64,000 nt of DNA from Campylobacter concisus (GCF_003048375.1 NZ_CP021642.1:1488001-1552000), one strand, 5' to 3'. Shown: positions 18,852 to 29,459, counted from the stretch's first letter. Numbers and translations are program-made. Notes: a model not told the origin generated them from the letters alone.

Positions 18852-21041
18852 CTAATTATGATATGGGTCGCTTTGCGAAACAAAATCAATAATCTTATAT
18901 CTATCTTTGATCTTCTCTTTGATCTCGTTTGCATCGATGTTTTCTGCTATTTCGACGCTTATTTCAAACGTATCTCCGCTAAGATCATTTGCTTCGTTTA
19001 GCGAGATTGTAGCTAAATTTATATCAAGTCTAGCAAGATATGTTAAAAATTCAGCCAACGCACCTTTTCTGTTTTCTAAATTTAATAAAATTTTATACCT
19101 ATGCGGGGCATTCCTCGTCCATTTGACAAAGATGATCTCATCGCCTTTATCCATTAGCTTGCCAGCGCGCTCGCAAAGCTTGTGATGCACTGTCACGGTG
19201 TGGCCATTTTTAAAGCCAACTATACTATCGCCCCTTTTTGGATTACAACAATAATCAAACTCGACATTTGAAATTTTGTGATTTGAGTAGATCACTATGT
19301 TTTCAAATTTCTGCTTTTTGATCTGGTATTTGTCGCCCAAAGAGATCATAAATGGACGCTCTTTTCTGATGTATTTTTTAAGCATATTTGCCACTTCTTG
19401 CAGATACTCGCTATCAGTTGCCGCACGAAAGACCTTTTTGCCTAAATTTTCGCTCTCTATCCACTCTAAAATTCTATCTTTTGAGACGTTAAATACTGAT
19501 TTTAAGATATCTATCGCCATTTTGTAGTTTATATCTCTTATCTTTTGCTTGCAAAATGACCTTATCGTCGCCTTTGCCTTGCCTGTTCGCACGCTATTTA
19601 TCCACGAACAGCGAAATTTAGCCTCTTCGCCAGTTACTATCCTAACGATGTCGCCATTTTTTAGCTCCGTTAGAAGCGGCATCCTAACGCGGTTTATATA
19701 AGCTTCTTTTGCGTAAAGTCCGATCTCTGAGTGAATCTCATAAGCATAATCAAGCGCCGTAGCACCTCGTGGCAATGTAAAGACCTCTCCCTTTGGAGAA
19801 TAAACTGCGATATCTTCGATATAAAGGCTATCTTTTGCGTATTCATATAGCTCTTCGACGTTACTATCATTCTCGCTATTTTGCATGCTGATGTCATTTA
19901 GCCAGTCAAGCTTTGGATTTAAGAGGCTGCCCTCGCCATTTTTATATTTCCAGTGAGCGGCGACACCGTATTCAGCGGTTTTATGCATATCATAAGTGCG
20001 AACTTGCGCCTCAAATATACTTTTGTTATCAAAAATGGTTGTGTGTATCGTTTGATAGCCATTTTGCTTTGGAAGCGCGATATAGTCTTTAAATCTAGAA
20101 ATTAATGGGTTAAAATTTATATGTAAATTTCCAAGTGCAAGGTAGCAATCAAGCGGCTTTTGCACGATGATCCTAATGGCAAGCAAGTCAAGCACCTCTT
20201 CGATAGAAATGCCCTTTCTTTGCATCTTTAGATAGATCGAGTAGTAGTGTTTTATACGTTTTTGTATCTCAAAAGTGCCCTCGATAAAGCCATTTTCAAG
20301 CAAAATTTGACTTACCTTTTCGTGAAAAGCATTTAGCTTTAAGCTAAGCTGCTGCTTATTTTTGTTTAGGTAGCTATCGATCTTTGCGTATTCTTCTGGC
20401 ATCGCGTATTTAAAGCTTAGATCTTCAAGCATGTTTTTGATCGATGAAATTCCCAGCCTATGAGCAATCGGAGCATAGACCATAAGCGTCTCTTCGGCTA
20501 TGCGTTTTTGCTTTTCAGGCCTTAGCGCTTCAAGAGTTAGCATGTTGTGAAGTCTGTCGCAAAGCTTTACGACAAGGACTCTCACGTCTTCAATTGAGAT
20601 TAAGAGCATCTTTCTAAAAGTTAGCGCCGAGCTTGCCAGTTTTTCGTTGCTATCTGAGCTTGCGAGCTTATTTTCTCTAATGGCAACTATCTTTGTAAGC
20701 CCCTCAACCAGCTTTGCAACCTCATCGCCAAATTCAGCCTGAAGCTCCCCTAGCGTTACGTCGGTATCTTCGACCACGTCATGAAGAAGTGCAGCTATGA
20801 CCATGCTCTCATCGCCGCCCATATTTGCTACGATAGAGGCTACTAAGATGGGGTGGATGGCGTATGGTTCGCCACTTTTGCGGTATTGTCCAGCGTGAGA
20901 TGTGACGCAGCTATCTACGGCTTTATCTAAAATTTCACTTTTCTCACAAAGAGAAAAGAGCAGTTTTATCGCTTCTGAAACGTTTTTGCAAGCTAAAATT
21001 TGCTCTATCAACTGCTCTAAAAAAAGACTATTTTCCTTCAA
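18852..21041 (-). CDS. spoT: Bifunctional (p)ppGpp synthase/hydrolase (RelA/SpoT homologue)
   Basis: A 729-residue stringent-response enzyme. The N-terminal HD hydrolase domain holds [14 protein letters not shown] and [17 protein letters not shown]; the synthase domain holds [18 protein letters not shown] region motifs and [15 protein letters not shown]; then come a TGS domain ([20 protein letters not shown]) and a C-terminal ACT domain ([24 protein letters not shown]). It is probably the sole long RSH enzyme here, as in C. jejuni. The start overlaps rpoZ by 14 bases; pairing with omega is usual. Confidence 0.96.
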   Translation of the reverse strand: MKENSLFLEQLIEQILACKNVSEAIKLLFSLCEKSEILDKAVDSCVTSHAGQYRKSGEPYAIHPILVASIVANMGGDESMVIAALLHDVVEDTDVTLGELQAEFGDEVAKLVEGLTKIVAIRENKLASSDSNEKLASSALTFRKMLLISIEDVRVLVVKLCDRLHNMLTLEALRPEKQKRIAEETLMVYAPIAHRLGISSIKNMLEDLSFKYAMPEEYAKIDSYLNKNKQQLSLKLNAFHEKVSQILLENGFIEGTFEIQKRIKHYYSIYLKMQRKGISIEEVLDLLAIRIIVQKPLDCYLALGNLHINFNPLISRFKDYIALPKQNGYQTIHTTIFDNKSIFEAQVRTYDMHKTAEYGVAAHWKYKNGEGSLLNPKLDWLNDISMQNSENDSNVEELYEYAKDSLYIEDIAVYSPKGEVFTLPRGATALDYAYEIHSEIGLYAKEAYINRVRMPLLTELKNGDIVRIVTGEEAKFRCSWINSVRTGKAKATIRSFCKQKIRDINYKMAIDILKSVFNVSKDRILEWIESENLGKKVFRAATDSEYLQEVANMLKKYIRKERPFMISLGDKYQIKKQKFENIVIYSNHKISNVEFDYCCNPKRGDSIVGFKNGHTVTVHHKLCERAGKLMDKGDEIIFVKWTRNAPHRYKILLNLENRKGALAEFLTYLARLDINLATISLNEANDLSGDTFEISVEIAENIDANEIKEKIKDRYKIIDFVSQSDPYHN

Positions 21042-21243
21042 CTATTGCCTCTAAGCCTATTTTGCCCTCAGCCACTTCAAGTAGTGCTATGTCGGCAAAT
21101 TTCATCTTTGAAGTATCAGCATCAACTAAAGCTATGGCGCCATTTGCTAGCGCTTCTGCGCGCTTTGCAACGATAAGTGAAAGCTTATATCTGTCATCTC
21201 CTACTTGTTTTAGCGCTCTTGCTGTGATTTGTTCTGTTCTCAT
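21028..21243 (-). CDS. rpoZ: RNA polymerase omega subunit
   Basis: A 71-residue omega subunit that helps fold beta prime and assemble RNA polymerase. The family core is [20 protein letters not shown] followed by [14 protein letters not shown]. It lies between pyrH (18 bases upstream) and spoT (overlapping), the standard order in Campylobacter. A ribosome site (AAAGGAT) precedes the ATG. Confidence 0.95.
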   Translation of the reverse strand: MRTEQITARALKQVGDDRYKLSLIVAKRAEALANGAIALVDADTSKMKFADIALLEVAEGKIGLEAIVEGK

Positions 21244-21261
21244 TTTTATCCTTTTTGAAAT

Positions 21262-21996
<735 letters not shown>

Positions 21997-22051
21997 TCAC
22001 GCATTTTAGCCAAAAAGGCTTTAAATTTAGCTAATAACGCTTACAAAGTGA

Positions 22052-23269
22052 CTATTTTGAGATCATTTCAAGCGGGTCGATATGGTAGTTTCTTTGCGTT
22101 ACTTCAAAGGTTAGATCGTTTCTAACTCGGCCTATGACGTAGCCTTTTTGCACGACTGAGCCGACCTTTACAGTTGGCGCGATCTGGCTTAGGTGGGCGT
22201 AGATCGTGTGGATGCCGTTTTCATTTTCGATGATGACGACATTTTCAAGCATTGGAGTTGCTTTTGCAAAGACGACCTTGCCATTTAAAACGCTTTTAAC
22301 CTTCGCATCTGGCGTGCTTGAGCGAAGTATGACTGACTCGTTAAAAATTTTGATGTTATATATCGGATCTACGTAATTGCCAAATTTTTGCTTCACAGAG
22401 TAGCTATCAAGCGGAGCGATCGTCCTTGCGCCTGAATATCTCTTAACAGAGCTTGTCTGATAGCCTCCGCCCATTGGCTGGCTCTTTGACCCTTTTTTGT
22501 CACCTTTGCTAGCTGCTCTTTCTTGCTTTTCTCTGGCTGCACGTGCGGCTTCATCCTCTTGCTTTTGCATGATAGCAAGCTGTTCTAGTGTCTTTCGTAG
22601 CTCGTCTTGTTGTGCTTGAAGCTTGGCTAACTTTTTGCTGTAAATTTCTTTATCACGCTTTAGTCCGCTTATTGTATTTTTCTGCGTGCTCTCTAGGCTT
22701 TGTAGATCATTTTGCTTGCGTCTATAGTTTTTTATGCTTGAGTTTATCTCATTTATCTTGCTTGATTTGTTTTTTATCTTTTCTATCGTATCTTCGTAGT
22801 TTTGGCTAAGCCTTTTAAAGTCCTCTTTAGCTATGGCGTTTAGCTTGGTTAAAATTTGCGATGAGATGATGCTCTCTTCGCTTTGTTTGCCCTCGCTTGC
22901 AGACATCATAAGATCAAATGATAAATCTTCTGCGATGATCCTTATCATATTTTGCTCTAGCTCTTTTTGGGTGCGCTCTAGCTCTTTGTTTTGCTTTGTT
23001 AGATCATCAAGCTCAAGAAGAGCTTTTGAAGCATTTGTCTCAAGAACTGAAATTTGACCCTTTAAATTTGTGATATCACCGCTTATACCGCGCAGTTTTT
23101 TCTCGCCAGTTACGATATCACCAGCCAAGTCATCAAGCTTTTTACTAAGCTGCTCACTCATCGCTTGGCTCGATCTTAGCGAGTTTTTGGAGTCTTTTAT
23201 CTTCTCTTTAGTATTTGATGCAAAAGCTAGGCTAAATGCTAGCAAAAGTGTAAAAATTCCTTTTTTCAT
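22052..23269 (-). CDS. EnvC-like murein hydrolase activator (degenerate LytM domain)
   Basis: A 405-residue periplasmic protein with signal peptide MKKGIFTLLLAFSLAFA, long coiled coils (about 22-115 and 150-250), a basic linker, and a C-terminal LytM/M23 domain (285-400). The catalytic residues are mostly gone: no H-x3-D is seen, the usual HLHFE reads DLTFE at 385-389, and only H359 in YAHL survives. That is the pattern of E. coli EnvC, which activates amidases without cutting murein itself. It overlaps ftsX by four bases, and FtsX is the known recruiting partner of EnvC. Confidence 0.88.
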   Translation of the reverse strand: MKKGIFTLLLAFSLAFASNTKEKIKDSKNSLRSSQAMSEQLSKKLDDLAGDIVTGEKKLRGISGDITNLKGQISVLETNASKALLELDDLTKQNKELERTQKELEQNMIRIIAEDLSFDLMMSASEGKQSEESIISSQILTKLNAIAKEDFKRLSQNYEDTIEKIKNKSSKINEINSSIKNYRRKQNDLQSLESTQKNTISGLKRDKEIYSKKLAKLQAQQDELRKTLEQLAIMQKQEDEAARAAREKQERAASKGDKKGSKSQPMGGGYQTSSVKRYSGARTIAPLDSYSVKQKFGNYVDPIYNIKIFNESVILRSSTPDAKVKSVLNGKVVFAKATPMLENVVIIENENGIHTIYAHLSQIAPTVKVGSVVQKGYVIGRVRNDLTFEVTQRNYHIDPLEMISK

Positions 23270-24081
23270 ATCGTGCTTTTTCTAGCCTTACTCATCACTA
23301 AACTAACAGCAAAAATGCTTAAAACCACAGCCACGCCAAATAGTATAAAAATATCTCTTGAAAGATCAAGGCTAGGCAAGACTACATCGATACTTGCGGC
23401 ATTTTCTCTAAATATTTCAAAATTTGGCAAGAAAAAGAAAAACGCGCCAACAACAATGGTCGCAACTATGCTATCAACCATGGCTGATTTATAGAGCATG
23501 GCTGATTTTAACCAAAATGGCGCGCCAAAAAGCGTCATGATCTCGATGCGCTCTCTATGCTCAAATAGCCAAATTTTAGTCTGTTTAAGCATAAGCATAA
23601 GCCCAACAACACAAAGTATCGCCATAAATGCATAAGATATGCTTTTAGCTAAATTTAGCATCTTAAAGACCTTATCATGGGTCTTTGAAAATGTCTCGAC
23701 CTTGCTTATACCATCAAATTTCAAAAGCTTTTGCTTTATCTCCTCCATATATTCTGGTGATGGAAATTCGCTTAATCTTAGCGAGTAAAATTTAGGCAAG
23801 GCATTTTGAAGGATGGATAAATTTTTAGCCGAGATATCGTTTGATAGGCGGTCTATGATCTTTTGTGGGCTTAGTGGCTCGACGCTAGCTAGCGTGCTAA
23901 TCACTGGCTTTAGCGCAGGTTCGCTTAGCTCTTTGTTTGAAACCACCACGATGTTGTAGTCATTTCCCATAAGCCTCTCATACTCTCTTACGATCTTGTC
24001 TGCTGTGAGGCTAAACTGCACTGAAAATAAAAGCGCGATTAACGGCAGGATAAATCCAAGGTGGTTTTTAAGCGATCTCAT
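23266..24081 (-). CDS. ftsX: Cell division protein FtsX
   Basis: A 271-residue inner-membrane protein of the FtsEX complex that passes ATPase-driven change to periplasmic murein hydrolase activators. It has one N-terminal helix (LGFILPLIALLFSVQF), a periplasmic domain (about 35-140) and three C-terminal helices. The start at 24081 is preferred over the ATG four codons upstream (24093) because GGAGG lies five bases before it. It overlaps ftsE by 14 bases and envC by four, a tight three-gene division module. Confidence 0.92.
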   Translation of the reverse strand: MRSLKNHLGFILPLIALLFSVQFSLTADKIVREYERLMGNDYNIVVVSNKELSEPALKPVISTLASVEPLSPQKIIDRLSNDISAKNLSILQNALPKFYSLRLSEFPSPEYMEEIKQKLLKFDGISKVETFSKTHDKVFKMLNLAKSISYAFMAILCVVGLMLMLKQTKIWLFEHRERIEIMTLFGAPFWLKSAMLYKSAMVDSIVATIVVGAFFFFLPNFEIFRENAASIDVVLPSLDLSRDIFILFGVAVVLSIFAVSLVMSKARKSTI

Positions 24082-24739
24082 GCACGCCTCCATTTTCTAT
24101 GACGAAGTGGCGGTATGGGATGCGAAGCGTTGAGGGGATGTGATGCGTCACCACAACCACGCTTGTGCCTAGAAATTCTCTGGCTGATTTTAGAAGCGAC
24201 CAGATGACGTCGCTTGAGTATTCGTCTAAATTTCCTGTTGGCTCGTCGCATAAGAGCAAATTTGGATTGTGCGCGAGTGCTCTTGCCATGGCAACTCTTT
24301 GCTGCTCGCCACCACTTAGCTCGCGAGGGTATTTATCGGCTTTGTGAAGCATATTTACATGTTTTAAAAGTTTAGCCACCTGCTTTTTGCTCACATTTTG
24401 ATTGACGCCTTTGATGATGAGTGGCAGCATGACGTTTTTTTCGACATTCCACTCATTTATCAAGCGATAGTTTTGAAATATAATGCCAACTCGCTGCCTA
24501 AGCTCGCAAAGTCTTTTGTCATCGATATCGTCCATTTGCGTCATGCAGACATTTAGCTCGCCAGCTAGGGGCGAAATTTCTCCGTAAAATGACTTTAAAA
24601 GCGTGCTCTTTCCGCTTCCACTCTTGCCTGTGATAAAGACAAAGTCATTTGCGTAGATGTCTAAATTTACGCTATTGATCACAACCTCGTTGCGCTCGTA
24701 AGCTAGGCTTAAATTTCTTGCGCTAATTATCTCTTGCAT
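24068..24739 (-). CDS. ftsE: Cell division ATP-binding protein FtsE
   Basis: A 223-residue ABC ATPase. Walker A is GKSGSGKST (38-46), signature LSGGEQQRVAMARAL, and Walker [14 protein letters not shown]. The FtsE identity, rather than another export ATPase, comes from its overlap with ftsX. The start overlaps the end of trmB by 17 bases, so trmB, ftsE, ftsX and envC are on one transcript. Confidence 0.95.
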   Translation of the reverse strand: MQEIISARNLSLAYERNEVVINSVNLDIYANDFVFITGKSGSGKSTLLKSFYGEISPLAGELNVCMTQMDDIDDKRLCELRQRVGIIFQNYRLINEWNVEKNVMLPLIIKGVNQNVSKKQVAKLLKHVNMLHKADKYPRELSGGEQQRVAMARALAHNPNLLLCDEPTGNLDEYSSDVIWSLLKSAREFLGTSVVVVTHHIPSTLRIPYRHFVIENGGVHEIA

Positions 24740-25910
24740 CAGCCAAATACTCCTTCAAAAGCTCGTGTGCTGCTAAATTTTCACGTATTAAGATCGGTTT
24801 TTTTATAAAATATTCGCTTTTTTCATCGCTTATTTTGATGAAACATTGCTCTGGTTTATTAAACGCTCCAAAGGCGACTTTTAGCAAAATTTCACCCTCA
24901 TTTATGGTGTAAATTTCTTCAAAATGTAAAAAGTGATCCTCTCTTTTTATGATGAAATTTTTGAAATTTTTAATAATATTTTTTACACTTGTCTTTTCTT
25001 TAAAGCTAAAATCCCCAGCCAAAACGCTCTCATCGCTTTTTGCCTCACAAGTATAAATAACGTCGTAAATGTCCTTATCTTGGCGTCTCCAGCGATCTTC
25101 ATACTTGCTAGTTACTTCTAAATTTCTATTTTTAAAAGCTTCTATCTTTGAGTTTGTGGGCTCTAAAAATTTACTCAAACTAAAGTCGCAATACTCCTTG
25201 CTATCAGTCCTTAACTCAAATTTACTACCAACTTTTAGTATCCTCTCACACTCAAGCGCAAACGCCGATGAGACCACGCGTCTATGCTCGGCCTTGTCCC
25301 ACGGCACTGGGAAATGTAAAAATACTCTATCAACTAAATTTGATCCAATTAGCGAGAGTAAGAGCCTTGCGTCTGTGTTTATCAGACGCACGTTTTCTAG
25401 GGCATTTGCCCTAGCTAGCTTTGCTACTTGCTCGATGCTTGGTTTATAGACCTCTATGCCGATAACTAGGGCATTTGGGTTGTTTTTAGCCTGATAGAGC
25501 AAGTGCCTGCCAGAGCCAAAGCCGATCTCGATAAAAATCTCTTTAAATTTATCTTTTAGCTCGCAAAAAGCTGACACAAACTCTTCAAGGCTTAAAATTT
25601 CACTCACTTTTTTGGTCAAATTTGTCTTTTTTACGGCAAATGCTTGACTGATGATGCCATTGCAACTTTGCTCTTTAAAAAGCTCAAGTGCCTCTTGTAA
25701 AAGTCCAACTTTAGCAGGCTTTGTAAGCTTTTCTCCCTTTACGACGACGCCAGTTTTGCCTGGCTTTACGACTAGAAAAAAGCCTTCATCTTCATTTTTT
25801 GTGTAGATGAGCCTCTCGTTTCGGCCATTTGCCTGCCAAAGAAATTTGATCTTGTCGTTACCAAATGGAAACGAGAGCTCTTTTAAGGACGAAGCGATGA
25901 AATTTGGCAT
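24723..25910 (-). CDS. trmB: tRNA (guanine-N7-)-methyltransferase, long form
   Basis: A 395-residue enzyme making m7G46 in tRNA. The SAM motif EIGFGSGRHLLYQA (about 127-140) and FLHFPVPWDKAEHRRVV (the family PDPWxKxxHxxRR site) mark the TrmB core. An N-terminal extension of about 110 residues and a C-terminal tail of about 110 make it much longer than the E. coli enzyme (about 240); I recall the long form from other Campylobacter. The ATG overlaps the stop of the flpA reading frame. Confidence 0.92.
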   Translation of the reverse strand: MPNFIASSLKELSFPFGNDKIKFLWQANGRNERLIYTKNEDEGFFLVVKPGKTGVVVKGEKLTKPAKVGLLQEALELFKEQSCNGIISQAFAVKKTNLTKKVSEILSLEEFVSAFCELKDKFKEIFIEIGFGSGRHLLYQAKNNPNALVIGIEVYKPSIEQVAKLARANALENVRLINTDARLLLSLIGSNLVDRVFLHFPVPWDKAEHRRVVSSAFALECERILKVGSKFELRTDSKEYCDFSLSKFLEPTNSKIEAFKNRNLEVTSKYEDRWRRQDKDIYDVIYTCEAKSDESVLAGDFSFKEKTSVKNIIKNFKNFIIKREDHFLHFEEIYTINEGEILLKVAFGAFNKPEQCFIKISDEKSEYFIKKPILIRENLAAHELLKEYLADARDN

Positions 25911-26467
25911 TATTTTATGCTAACTTCTGCTTTTGATGACTTATCAGAGGCGATGCCGTATTCATCGACTGCTACGACGCTATAAGAGTAGCTAGCACCC
26001 GCTTGGACGCTGTCATCTCTAAGCCCAGTATCACTTATACCGCTAAAGACTTTCTCGCTAGCACCGCTTCTATAAACTGTATATGAGCTAGCTCTATCAA
26101 CTGCACTCCAGCTTACATTTACACCGCTGCCATCATAGCTAGCGCTTATGCTTGGAGTTTTTGGCGCACCAAGCGTGCTACCAACGATCGGCTCTTCTTG
26201 CTTCAAACTCTCAAGACCGTCTTTATCGACTGCTGTGACTCTATAATACCTTGTCGCTGCGTTTGTATTTATGAGGTCCTCATAGGTGTTGCTAGTCGTT
26301 TTTGCTAGATATGTGTAAGGTAAAATTTTACTTGTCGTTCTATAAACCTTAAAATAAGCAAAATCCTCAGCTGGCGCATAATCCCACGTTAAGATGATCT
26401 TTTTTGGTGCATTTTTTGTCGCTTGGACGTTTGTTACTGATTTAGGGTAACTCCTTTGTTGTGGCAC
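25910..26467 (-). pseudogene. flpA: C-terminal half of frameshifted flpA (fibronectin type III domains)
   Basis: A 185-codon frame with fibronectin type III domains around KIILTWDYAPAEDFAYFKVY and GVNVSWSAVDRASSYTVYRS. It opens with a GTG that has no ribosome site and lies inside the end of the preceding frame. The proper junction is visible: the upstream frame reads ...TTKELP then stop, this frame reads ...PKSVTNV, and removing one C from the CCC in GTTACCCTAAATC fuses them as TTKELPKSVTNV. Alone this half has no signal peptide, so it would not be exported. The join would give a protein of about 402 residues, near the C. jejuni FlpA size. Confidence 0.8.
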
Positions 26468-27119
26468 TTATATTTTGGCTTGGTTTTGAGATGACGCCAG
26501 AAGAAGTTTTTACTAATATCCTATACTCATAAGACCTGCCAGGTTTTACCTCGGTGTCGATATACTCGGCATTTAGTCTGCCATTTACCTCTGCGATTTG
26601 GCTAAATTTATTAGCTCCTGCATCGCTTCTTTGGATGATGTAGCTTGCTACTGTGCTATCAGGATGTGGTCTCCAGATCACTTTTACACGGCCTGGAAGC
26701 CCAGTGATAGCTTGCGCAAATGGCACAGAGTCAAGTAGTGGCTTAGTTGTCGCGGTTGCGATCGCACCTGGTTGAGAGATAGCGTTGCTTGAGTAGGTTC
26801 TCATCTGATATGAGTAAGTCGTCTCTGGAGCTAGGTCGCGATCCACATAGTGCGTAGCAAAGCGGTCTTTTATGTTTGCAACTAGTTGCATTTTTGAGTT
26901 TGCATCGTTTGGATTTGAGCGGTAAAGGTAGTAGCCAACGACGCTCTCATCGGTCACTGGGTTCCACTCGAAGCCAACTTCTGTCATATCTGAAATAGTT
27001 CTTAAGCTTGTAATCGTTGGTAGTGACGTGCTTTGCTGAGTCGGTACGCTAGAGCCGCATCCCGCTAAGAAAGCTACTAAAAATGGTGTCAATATGCGTA
27101 GGGCAAATTTTTTCATCAA
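26442..27119 (-). pseudogene. flpA: N-terminal half of frameshifted flpA (FN3 lipoprotein)
   Basis: A 225-codon frame with lipoprotein signal MMKKFALRILTPFLVAFLAGC (lipobox LAGC) and two fibronectin type III domains (about 37-130 and 131-224; DMTEVGFEWNPVTDESVVGY, GRVKVIWRPHPDSTVASYI). AAGGAG lies seven bases before the first ATG. In C. jejuni FlpA is a surface lipoprotein that binds fibronectin and aids adhesion; position between rluA and trmB matches Cj1279c as I recall it. The frame ends early because of a one-base shift, so only a truncated lipoprotein could be made unless the shift is a sequencing error. Confidence 0.85.
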
Positions 27120-28026
27120 AAATCTCCTTGGGAATTTTTTTGTAAATTATTTGGTTAAAGTCATCATACGTTTTTGCGGTAAATTCTACCCTTTTGCCAG
27201 TTCGCGGATGGATAAAATAGAGCATATAAGCGTGAAGCATAACCCTGCTTATTTTATCGCCTTGGCTCTTAAATCCGTATAAATCATCGCCTAAAATGTG
27301 GCGATTTATGCTAGCAAGATGCACTCTTATCTGGTGCGTCCTACCTGTAAAAAGCTTTGCCGCTATCAAATTTACTCCGCCTTCGCTTAGCAAATTTACA
27401 AAGGCACTTTTTGCAAATTTAGCATCCGCGACGATCGCTTTTTTTAGGCGATTGTTTGGATTTCTGCCGATTGGCTTGTCGATGATGACGTCCTCTTTTA
27501 GCGGTAGGTCAGTGAGCGCTAGATAAATCCGTCCCATGCTCTTATCGCTTAGCTGCTCGCTTAGTTTTGCGTGAGTAAAGTTGTTTTTAGCAACGACGAT
27601 AGCGCCGCTAGTACCTTTATCTAGGCGGTGGACTATGCCAGCTCTTACGTCGCCGTTTAAATTTGAGAGCATAAAGCCTTTTTTATTTAGCCACTCAACA
27701 AGTGTCGCCTCTTTGACGCTTGGGGCTTGGTGAACGACGATTTGTGGGGGCTTGTTTAGCACTATGAGATCATCGTCTTCGTAGATGATCGGGATGTCAA
27801 AATTTACTTCGTATTCGTTTTGCACCTCTTTTTTTGGGGCAAAATTTATGCAAACTTCATCGTTTTCGCTCAGTAAAAAGCTTGGTTTTGAGACTGGTTT
27901 TAAATTTACGCTTACAAGGGAGTCTTTTATCAAATTTAAAGCTTGATTACGTGAAATTTGAAGCTCCTGCGCCACTGCAACGTCGAGTCTTGAGCTATTT
28001 AAAACATTAAATTTAACCAAAATCAA
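27049..28026 (-). CDS. RluA-family 23S rRNA pseudouridine synthase
   Basis: A 325-residue pseudouridine synthase with an N-terminal S4 domain (about 14-60) and a catalytic domain whose active Asp is D136 in GIVHRLDKGTSG. Later motifs GRTHQIRVHLA and LHAYMLYFIHPRTGK fit the RluD/RluC group; the target uridines cannot be told. The last 71 bases overlap the start of flpA, an unusually long same-strand overlap, and the tail after FDEKI looks unlike the family. Confidence 0.9.
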   Translation of the reverse strand: MILVKFNVLNSSRLDVAVAQELQISRNQALNLIKDSLVSVNLKPVSKPSFLLSENDEVCINFAPKKEVQNEYEVNFDIPIIYEDDDLIVLNKPPQIVVHQAPSVKEATLVEWLNKKGFMLSNLNGDVRAGIVHRLDKGTSGAIVVAKNNFTHAKLSEQLSDKSMGRIYLALTDLPLKEDVIIDKPIGRNPNNRLKKAIVADAKFAKSAFVNLLSEGGVNLIAAKLFTGRTHQIRVHLASINRHILGDDLYGFKSQGDKISRVMLHAYMLYFIHPRTGKRVEFTAKTYDDFNQIIYKKIPKEIFDEKICPTHIDTIFSSFLSGMRL

Positions 28027-28040
28027 AGCCTTGTTTGTGA

Positions 28041-28046
28041 TATAAT
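28041..28046 (+). promoter_or_regulatory. Extended -10 box of rodA
   Basis: TGATATAAT gives a TGN-extended TATAAT, 26 bases upstream of the rodA TTG. It lies in the short gap between the divergent RluA-type gene and rodA. Confidence 0.6.
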
Positions 28047-28071
28047 CTAGCCAAAAAACAAGGTTTGCTTC

Positions 28072-29178
28072 TTGATAAAACTAGATCGGCGTATTTTAAC
28101 ACATTTTGATTTTATTCAGCCGTTTTTGATCATACCAATCATAGCCATCTCATACATCCTAGTCTCCGAAGCAAACGACATTTTGGCAAACAAACAGCTT
28201 GTGTATTTTGGCATCGGATTTGTCTCATTTTGCATCGCATTTTTGCTGCCTATTAGACGCATCGACTGGATCATCCCGATGTTTTACTGGGTCTGCATCG
28301 TGCTACTTTTAAGCGTAGATCTCTTTGGAGTTAGCAAGCTTGGAGCTAGGCGCTGGCTGGAGATCCCTTTCGTTCACTTCACGCTTCAGCCCTCAGAGCT
28401 CATGAAGCCAGCCTTTTTGCTGATGCTAGCCTATCTAGTTAAGCAGCGCCCGCCAGAGGCCGATGGATACGGGCTAAAAGACTTTTTAAGGCTTAGTTTT
28501 TACATACTTTTGCCTTTTGCGCTCATCATGAAAGAGCCTGATCTTGGCACCGCACTCATACTTTTGATAGTTGGCTACACTATCCTTTTTGTCATCGGCG
28601 TAAATAAGAAAATTTGGATCTGCATCATCCTTGCCATAGGATTTTCGGCGCCAGTTTTGTATGAAAATTTACATGATTATCAAAAAAAGAGGATCCACGA
28701 CTTCATCGCCGAAGAGCCAAGCTATCACGTCAAGCAAAGCATCATCGCCATAGGTAGTGGCGGGCTAAAGGGCAAGCCAAAGGACGAGGCGACGCAGACA
28801 CACTTTAAATTTTTGCCAATCGCCACAAGTGACTTCATCTTTGCCTACAATATCGAGCGTTTTGGCTTTTACGGGGCGCTGCTTTTACTGGGGCTTTATG
28901 GAGCGCTTATAACGCACTTACTTAGCCTAAATTATGGGCTTAAGAATGATTATTTCACGCAGGTGACCGCCACTGGTATAGCCGCGCTCATCTTTGTCTA
29001 TGTGGGGGTAAATGTCTCGATGACGATCGGTTTTGCGCCGGTTGTGGGCGTGCCGCTGCCGTTTTTTAGCTACGGCGGAAGCAGCTTCGTCACCTTCATG
29101 GTACTTTTTGGGATACTGCAAAATCTGCTAACGTTTAGGTTTGATCAGACCTACCGCTCGGTGAAATTTAAATTTTAA
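28072..29178 (+). CDS. rodA: Rod-shape determining protein RodA (SEDS glycosyltransferase)
   Basis: A 368-residue SEDS-family inner-membrane peptidoglycan polymerase working with PBP2 in cell elongation (also named mrdB). About ten hydrophobic segments are seen, with LGARRWLEIPFVHFTLQPSE, IMKEPDLGTALI and the signature PLPFFSYGGSSFVTFM. The start is TTG, seven residues before the LTHFDF segment. The stop codon lies inside the first palindrome of the downstream repeat unit. Confidence 0.93.
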   Translation: MIKLDRRILTHFDFIQPFLIIPIIAISYILVSEANDILANKQLVYFGIGFVSFCIAFLLPIRRIDWIIPMFYWVCIVLLLSVDLFGVSKLGARRWLEIPFVHFTLQPSELMKPAFLLMLAYLVKQRPPEADGYGLKDFLRLSFYILLPFALIMKEPDLGTALILLIVGYTILFVIGVNKKIWICIILAIGFSAPVLYENLHDYQKKRIHDFIAEEPSYHVKQSIIAIGSGGLKGKPKDEATQTHFKFLPIATSDFIFAYNIERFGFYGALLLLGLYGALITHLLSLNYGLKNDYFTQVTATGIAALIFVYVGVNVSMTIGFAPVVGVPLPFFSYGGSSFVTFMVLFGILQNLLTFRFDQTYRSVKFKF

Positions 29179-29280
29179 AATTTATGAGCGAGCATATCAC
29201 GGCTCTAAATTTAGCGCTAAACGAAGTGCAGCCTAAATTTAGTAGTCTGCTAAGGCGAGTGAGTAAGATTTTAAAATTTA
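29171..29280. repeat. Intergenic repeat unit A, copy 1
   Basis: A 110-base unit bounded at both ends by an ATTTTAAAAT palindrome. It matches 42631-42740: both contain CATATCACGGCTCTAAATTT, a CCTAAATTTA core, and AGTCTGCTAAGGCGAGTGAG before the closing palindrome. The first palindrome includes the rodA stop codon. No open frame is conserved between copies. Confidence 0.8.
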
Positions 29281-29315
29281 TAAATTTATTTTGTCAAATC
29301 AGACAAGCGTCAGGC

Positions 29316-29428
29316 AAATTTTAAAATTTCATGAACGAGTAATTTCGGCTCTAAAATTTGAGCTAAACTGCAAGCAAAGTCAAATTTTAATAGTCAATTC
29401 TTAGGTGTGAATGAAAGTTTTAAAATTT
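29316..29428. repeat. Intergenic repeat unit B, copy 1
   Basis: A unit of about 113 bases matching 42329-42440. Shared blocks are AAATTTTAAAATTTCATGAA, CGAGTAATTTCGGCTCTAAA, and TAGTCAATTCTTAGG, ending in another TTTTAAAATTT. Its layout resembles unit A (same end palindrome, ATGA-CGAG, CGGCTCTAAA, TAGTC, GTGA), so A and B look like diverged members of one family. Confidence 0.8.
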
Positions 29429-29459
29429 GTAAAAATAGCTTCATTAAATTTGTAAATTC

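Noticed and set aside
22393-22578. Short minus-strand frame inside the envC-like gene
   Set aside because: It is an alternate reading of the basic, low-complexity linker with no start signal of its own.
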